64,000 nucleotides of DNA. It comes from Paragorgia papillata. Taxonomy: Eukaryota > Cnidaria > Anthozoa > Scleralcyonacea > Coralliidae. Positions 57,732 to 64,000 of this stretch are shown one piece after another. The stretch lies in contig JAWNZC010000314.1 of assembly GCA_035771165.1 (NCBI GenBank), positions 9,886,501-9,950,500 of the forward strand, in the 5' to 3' direction. Each line of letters begins with the position of its first letter. Position 1 is the first letter of the stretch. The notes under the pieces were generated by a model. That model saw nothing but the letters and a program-made list of their open reading frames with translations. It was not told the DNA's origin and made no database searches. A program made the position numbers and the translations under genes.

Positions 57732-60080
57732 GAGGGCTGAGAGATCCGGGACAATTTAAATTTAAAAAAAATAATTTTTCTGTTTATTCTTTTGTGTGTG
57801 TTTATTAATCGTTATTATATATATATTCATTTATGTATATATGTATTTACACATGGTCGAAGTTTAATTGGGACCCACCTCATTGCTCGACAGCCAAATC
57901 CAATTCAGGATGGTGGGGGTCAAAGAGATGACTTCGACTCGGGCCAAGTATGTTTTGAACTATAGAAAACAAACTCTGCTTCTTTTTCCGACAGGGTAGC
58001 AAGATTAGCATGCGTGTACAGTGTCTACGGGTCGACAGAAAACCCAGTTTCCTCCCATTGACACTGCAGCCACCCAAGGCTGCATTACCTTAGCCTGTGA
58101 AGCTAGCACGGATTCACTCAGTTTTGACTTTGCTGCCTCCAAAAAGACAGCATCACCAAAACTTCTCAAAAAATATACAGCAGCTAATAAACTAGAGTCT
58201 CACGAAAGTGAAAACTAATCTTACGAAGAGAGAAACAGACCACAATTAATGGATAGAACCATTGCAGATTTTGCACCTGATGTTAAATGTTGTTTGGATA
58301 TATGAATTACTGCAGTCCTGATCGTCGACAAAGAAAATCCTGGTGAATTATGGCCTGGTAAATTGTACTTAACCTTATTTTGGTATTTTTAAACAATGTG
58401 TTTTTAATTTGTAATTGTGATTAGTTGTCACTTTGATTAAATAATTATGTTAATTAATGCCAAGTATCTTTAATTGCAGTGATATTAACATGTTCTGTAG
58501 AATTAAATATTTTGAAAAAGTTAGTGACACAATTGTCAAAGATTTAATCTAATTATCATAGTGACAAATGTATTAAGACACTCCATGTGCTGTTTAGCAA
58601 TTGAAAAAAAACGAACTGAAAATGTTTTGTAATTTAAATTGATTCTAATTTGCGTCAAATAATGTCAATCATTAGCCGAGAATGACCACTTTGTTGTTTT
58701 ACATGCTTACAGGTTTAAGGGATATAAACAGCATCGGTTTGTCCTTAGTATGTGGCCAATTTTTCGACAAAGTTACATGGGGGGGGGGGAGGGGGGGGGG
58801 GGGGCGGGAGTGGGCAAGAGGGACAATTAAGGAATGCTTTTATTTATGACCATAATGTGACATGGATGTAAAGGAGCTCAAGTATACAGCACATGTAGTT
58901 AATATTGGTTCATGTGGATATCAGCACTTAGTACTGTAGCTACTGTACACATGTAAATTTATATTAAAAGAAGAAACCAATCATCATTAATTTACTAATC
59001 AAGTTTATTATGACACCACATACAGTAATCATACAGGTCACATACAGTACATGACATGTTGTGTATATATATTATATACTGTAATAATTAATATTAAAGG
59101 AACAGAAATTAGCAATGTATGAGAAGAGTGCTTTAACTGTCTACAGTCTCACAAAGATAAAATTAATCATATTACTGATATTAATAAACCATGAAATCTC
59201 CAGCAAGATCAAATTTCCAGCATACAGTCCATACACTAACTAGTCCGTCCATACACTAGTCCGTCCGATACAAGTTTCATTGCAAAGCATCAATTCAACA
59301 TGTTATAGATCAAATATAAGCAAACGCGAAGTTTAGCTCAAGAGTAAATCTATAAATTATCATAAAGACTATAATGATATTCAAATCATACAGTATAGTA
59401 GGGTTTCTTACCTCAGACGACGTCAGAGCGCAATTCACTGATTCACTGTATAAAATTCTCGCAATTGATATTTCAATATATATCTTTTTCAATCCTCTAT
59501 AAAAGGTCATCTTTAGTGCATAAAGCACTTGATGAAAGTTTTATTTTAGTTTGCAGTCTTGAAATAACCACTTCAGTGAGTAGCTGCACATTGTGAGTAC
59601 ATGTACAAACATGGTAAATTATTAGAGTATATCAATTAATCAACTGTTCCTCTTTGAAATATGTTATGGTTGAGTAATAGAAATAGGGCCTTCACTCAAA
59701 ATGTTAGAATTTAATTCTACATTCCCTAATTGTCAGAGAAAAATGTGGGAAAGAAACTCTCTGATGAAGGGCCTTCACTTGTTAGTTTAAAACATGGTTA
59801 TTAACCCAAGCACTTGGCTTTGAAATAATTATGATATTACTAAATACTGTGCATCATCATGTAGAAACAACAGACCTGCACTGTATTATAAACAGTCTGC
59901 AAGATGTCCATGTACTATGAGGAAGATATTGGCTTCAAGCTTAACTGTAAAGAAAAGAAAAATAACTTAGACTTTTTCTAATTGCAAAGCAACTCATGCC
60001 TATTAATGCTCATCATGTCAAACACGCCATTTATGTATTTGTTAACATTTAACAACCGTTGTCATCAAAGTTGAGCTGAC
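57731..60080. other. Host non-coding stretch
   Basis: No gene recognised. A G-rich run lies at 58779-58804 (G broken by one A), followed by CGGGAGTGGGCAAGAGGGAC, which links it to the poly-G/zinc-finger family. Frames at 57880-58218 on both strands overlap and show no motif. Confidence 0.45.
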
Positions 60081-61180
60081 TAAGTATAGTTTAGTTACCG
60101 AGAAGGAAGTAACTAACTTTAGCTTGGTTTAAATAAAGGGTATTGGCAATAAAATTTAAGTTTATCTCATTTGAAAGAACTCATCAAATGGTATAAGACC
60201 TTTTACAATTTTTCCGTATCTGTTTTGGTTTTGGAAATATTTCGACCAAACTCAGCGTGCTGTCCACCATCTTGGAATTATTTTCAATATGCAAAATTAT
60301 GCATGTGATGACATACTGTAAGCAGGGTAAAGTGAAATTTTTATCTTGCCAACCTTATGACATTGAGCTAGAAACTCGATTTTTTGTTGTGCTATTTCCA
60401 TTTTAAATTGACCCACAACATTTAAAAAGCCTTCCGTGGAAATTTGGGCACCCACGGAGTAGTTTCATCATGTTTACCCTGCTTGTGATGTCACCAATTT
60501 CCTACACACGTAAAAATGCACAAGCTGTAATACATGCCTGCAAGCAAGTTGTACAAGGCTGTTCAACAGGCTGTCACTGTCATGTTAACAGACTGGGACA
60601 GCCAGTGCGAATACATGTCTGTAACAGGTTGTTGACAACTTGTAACAAGGCTGATGACTCCAACAGACTGTTGACAAGTTGTTCCAACGACCTGTTACTG
60701 CTCTGCACTTAACAAGTTGTTAACAGCTTGATGCTAACAAGGTTGTAGCAGCTTCTTGAATGAACAGCATTGTTACAACCTGTTAACAGCCTTGCTACAA
60801 GCCTGTTGTGAACACATCCTGTTGACAAGCTGCGAGATTTTTACCTGTAGGTAATTAGACCCAATATTACAACAAGAAGGCGGACAGCACGCTGTCTTTG
60901 GTCAAAATATTTCAAAACACAAGAAAGATACAGAAAAATTACAAAAGGTCTTCTTCTTTGGTGAGTTATTTCAAATGAGACAAACTTAATTTTTATTGCC
61001 AATACCCTTTAAGGTTATTTAGCTTATTCATGATACAATCGATATTTGTCATTATTTAACAAAAAAATAGTATTCTAGATGTAGTTTTAAAGCGATATAG
61101 TAGGTAATTTAATATGCAAGATAACTAATCTATGTATTAACCACAGCACATCAAAGATAATTTATGCATGTCAAACTAAT
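60081..61180 (+). repeat. Dispersed element family R1, copy C, split by an insertion
   Basis: The head (60081-60130) and body (61012-61180) match copies A and B but are more diverged and are separated by the 876-bp element at 60135-61010. Confidence 0.65.
60135..61010. mobile_element. 876-bp element with about 115-bp inverted ends
   Basis: The ends AAAGGGTATTGGCAATAAAA and its mirror ATTGCCAATACCCTTT continue inward for about 115 bp to the TTTCGACCAAA / TTGGTCAAAATA region. The middle (about 60520-60835) is an imperfect minisatellite of AACAGGTTGTTGACAACTTG type. No clear target duplication was found. Confidence 0.75.
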
Positions 61181-61657
61181 ATTGAATATTTACCAAGTTG
61201 GAGTAGGGAGGTAGATATTTGTCACCAATTTAGACCCACTGGGTATAAAATCAGGTATATATATTTTCACCTCTCAGTGAACCAATCATATTGCAGGAAT
61301 CTTTATAATTCAAAAATTGTATATTAATTGTTACACTAGTACATGCATGGTAACTAATTGTCCTGTGTACCTTTTTGCCACAACAATAATTTGTTTTTTG
61401 TGTACTTTTCACATGTTGATTTTAATTTCTGCTTTGTCCAACAGTTCATGGTTGTGGAAGGTTGTTTCACCATTGTGCACAATGAAGATTATTCTGAAAC
61501 TGAAAGAGAGAGTGAGGTTAGATCAACTATTTACTGTTTAATAATTTACCAGTTGGCTAGATTTAGTACTGCATGTTGTTTATAATTATGTAATATTATT
61601 CACTATAATAACATTGGTGTATCAACAACTAAGGCACATTGTTGTTGTGGTTTTATG
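61181..61657. other. Host non-coding stretch
   Basis: Two overlapping plus-strand frames of about 75 codons end near 61580 without recognisable similarity. An exon is possible but not supported. Confidence 0.35.
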
Positions 61658-61950
61658 TCTTGGCAAGCTGTGCGTGAAATGTTTAATATTCATACAGCAC
61701 AGTATTTCTCATGTTAAGCTAAGGTGGTGTTGAAACAACACGCTCTCAAGCGAAGTCTTGGCAAGCTGTGCGTGAAATGTTTAATATCCACAGAGCACAG
61801 TATTTCTCATGTTAAGCTAAGGTGGTGTTGAAACAACACGCTCTCAAGCGAAGTCTTGGCAAGCTGTGCATGAAATGTTTAATATTCATAGAGCACAGTA
61901 TTTCTCATGTTAAGCTAAGGTGGTGTTGAGACAACACGCTCTCAAGCGCG
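61657..61950 (+). repeat. 98-bp unit, three tandem copies
   Basis: Each copy begins GTCTTGGCAAGCTGTGCGTG (61657, 61755, 61853) and ends CACGCTCTCAAGCG, with only a few differences between copies. The exact period is 98 bp. Confidence 0.92.
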
Positions 61951-63224
61951 GTGCACAAGCAAATAAATGTTACCTCTCATCACTGGGAAGTGTTGAACAT
62001 GATTTGAAATTTCTTGCATGAAGCTAGTTTTGTCTTCTTAGAAGAAAATTTAATTTCTGTTCAGCAATGCATAGCCTCTCAGTTTACAAAGCTCGATGAG
62101 ACTGCTAAAATTATACATGTATTGCCTCGTCTGAATATGAAATTGTCCAAAGACTATTAAACTTTCAAAAACTTATCATCATTCCAACAACGTCTATAGT
62201 ACATCACATTTAAAAATTGACAACGGTTCATACATAAAATACTTACTAAGTTTGTAAAAACTTCTATTCTTGAAATAAATATCTCCATCGTTGAATGATC
62301 TCCCTCCATGCTGCCATAACATTGACTTACATGAAGTACTTAGTTTAAAATTTTGGCGCACAAACATGTTTTTTTAACGCGGGCGGGTCTATTTGATTAG
62401 CGAGAGAGTTTTGCAACGAGTGGATGTGTTTCATGGCTCTCATGGAACTGCTTCCGAGCACTTCTCAGTTTCCACATTGTCGTGTTCTAGCTGGTGAGGA
62501 CATCATAAAGACCAATGATACCGATCTCCTGATCTTGTAGAAGAACTTACAGATCCTCTGGCTTCAAGCTAATGGGGGAGGCTGTCACGACAGGAAACGA
62601 GGAGCGTCCGCCATGTTGTAAAACACAAATTTGTCCCTAGCTCAATAAGTGTCGAAGAAAAGCAATTTTTAAAACTTAGAAACATAAGTGTGACTATATA
62701 ATCTCTCGCTTAGGCTATATTTGGGTTTCCCTTTTGTACTTCCTGTTTGAGTTAGGTCTAATTCCCCTTGTTATTAAAATTGGGCTACGGCTCATGCCAT
62801 TTTTATTGTAGAGTGCTTATACTGTATATATTAAAGTATTTTTCCGGAGTAAACTTACTGTCAAAATGATCGGCAGACTGTCAGTAACATCCCTAGTTGA
62901 AAATAATCTTCACTAATGTCATATAACCGATTTGAAAAGACGCTTTCAAAACCGGGCAGCCCAAACTTGTACTCCACCATTAGATTACGGTTGTGCGGGT
63001 TGACAGCATAAGCTATGACGGTTGAAAATAAACTTAAAAATTAATCTAAAACCTGTACTTATACATATCTAAAATCGCTGAAATATGGCTTGTAATTGTA
63101 CTGAAATAAACAAAATACGCCTATATTGTTGTTATTTGAGCGAGAGTTGCAATATATATTATAACGCATTTGATATGATTGCCGTGACACGCCGTACTTT
63201 CTATGTATAAAGTAACACAAGGAT
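61951..63224. other. Host non-coding stretch
   Basis: No gene recognised. Confidence 0.4.
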
Positions 63225-64000
63225 ATCGATTTTATGACCTTATTTGGGTTGCCACGCCCACAGTTTTGGGTGTCACGCGACCAAACCTTCAAATTCGGGT
63301 AGCCCGCCTGGCGGGCTTTCCAAATATATAAGCCTCGACGCCTGAGGCGCAAATCGATTTTATGACCTTATTTGGGCTGCCACGCCCACAGTTTTGGGTG
63401 TCACGCGACCAAACCTTCAAATTCGGGTAGCCCGCCTGGCGGGCTTTCCAAATATATAAGTCTCGGACGCCTGAGGCGCAAATCGATTTTATGACCTTAT
63501 TTGGGTTGCCACGCCCACAGTTTTGGGTGTCACGCGACCAAACCTTCAAATTCGGGTAGCCCGCCTGGCGGGCTTTCCAAATATATAAGTCTCGACGCCT
63601 GAGGCGCAAATCGATTTTATGACCTTATTTGGGCTGCCACGCCCACAGTTTTGGGTGTCACGCGACCAAACCTTCAAATTCGGGTAGCCCGCCTGGCGGG
63701 CTTTCCAAATATATAAGTCTCGACGCCTGAGGCGCAAATCGATTTTATGACCTTATTTGGGCTGCCACGCCCACAGTTTTGGGTGTCACGCGACCAAACC
63801 TTCAAATTCGGGTAGCCCCGCCTGGCGGGCTTTCCAAATATATAAGTCTCGACGCCTGAGGCGCAAATCGATTTTATGACCTTATTTGGGTTGCCACGCC
63901 CACAGTTTTGGGTGTCACGCGACCAAACCTTCAAATTCGGGTAGCCCGCCTGGCGGGCTTTCCAAATATATAAGTCTCGACGCCTGAGGCGCAAATCGAT
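63225..64000. repeat. Satellite, about 128-bp units, six copies to the window end
   Basis: Units begin at ATCGATTTTATGACCTTATT (63225, then about every 128-129 bp) and contain AGCCCGCCTGGCGGGCT, a strong hairpin. Copies differ by single bases and 1-bp indels. The array continues past the window. Minus-strand reading frames here are translations of the satellite. Confidence 0.95.

Noticed and set aside
63059..63994. Repeated minus-strand proteins with GKPARRATRI segments
   Set aside because: They translate the 128-bp satellite and run out of frame between units.
63225..64000. CRISPR-like array
   Set aside because: Units are tandem with no unique spacers, and the DNA is animal nuclear.

Overview
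ORGANISM. This is animal nuclear DNA, A+T-rich and gene-poor. It is crowded with fold-back elements, TTAA-flanked transposons, a hAT derivative, LINE and SINE remnants, minisatellites and long poly-G runs. The repeat style, and a multidomain receptor-like kinase exon of a type I associate with cnidarian gene families, suggest a cnidarian (probably an anthozoan). A sponge or other early-branching animal is not excluded. No rRNA, functional tRNA or CRISPR array is visible.

LAYOUT. 1-24 kb: non-coding host DNA, mostly repeats, including a 158-bp-arm palindrome split by an 802-bp transposon, a hAT relic with an 8-bp target duplication, and four TTAA-flanked elements at 18.9-29.8 kb. 24.4-26.7 kb: the only convincing host gene, a large exon with an N-terminal conserved region, an Ig-like segment and a protein kinase domain cut by an in-frame TAG. 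26.7-30.2 kb: repeats, a Kolobok-like remnant and SINEs. 30,191-50,479: a complete, apparently young Maverick/Polinton (20,289 bp) with 273-bp terminal inverted repeats differing at one visible base and a perfect 6-bp target duplication (ACCATG). 50.5-52.2 kb: an rve-type DDE transposase gene beside a 7-bp tandem array. 52-64 kb: duplicated gene fragments, zinc-finger/poly-G fragments, LINE relics, a 98-bp triplication and a 128-bp satellite running off the end.

THE MAVERICK. It carries 24 uninterrupted genes. The standard set is present: protein-primed family B DNA polymerase, retrovirus-type integrase, A32/FtsK-type packaging ATPase, major capsid protein and a probable penton. It also has several less usual parts: an archaeo-eukaryotic primase with a PriCT-2 domain but no helicase; a 79-residue free-standing PriCT-2-like protein; a TFIIB-like zinc-ribbon protein; two fibre-like proteins (one collagenous) sharing the same first seven residues; and three copies of a NUMOD1-like module. 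I found no adenain-type protease.

THE SYSTEM I CONSIDER MOST INTERESTING is the element's apparent private transcription grammar. All 24 start codons have ATAA within about 12 nt upstream. Structural genes mostly read AATAAATG, while primase, TFIIB-like, PriCT-2-like and PolB genes read AATAAA, then a few nt, then ATG. Nine intergenic spots hold hairpins (often TTATAACA...TGTTATAA), including between convergent genes. Together with a TFIIB-like factor this resembles the compact promoter and hairpin-terminator logic of large cytoplasmic DNA viruses. That function is inference; the sequence patterns are directly visible.
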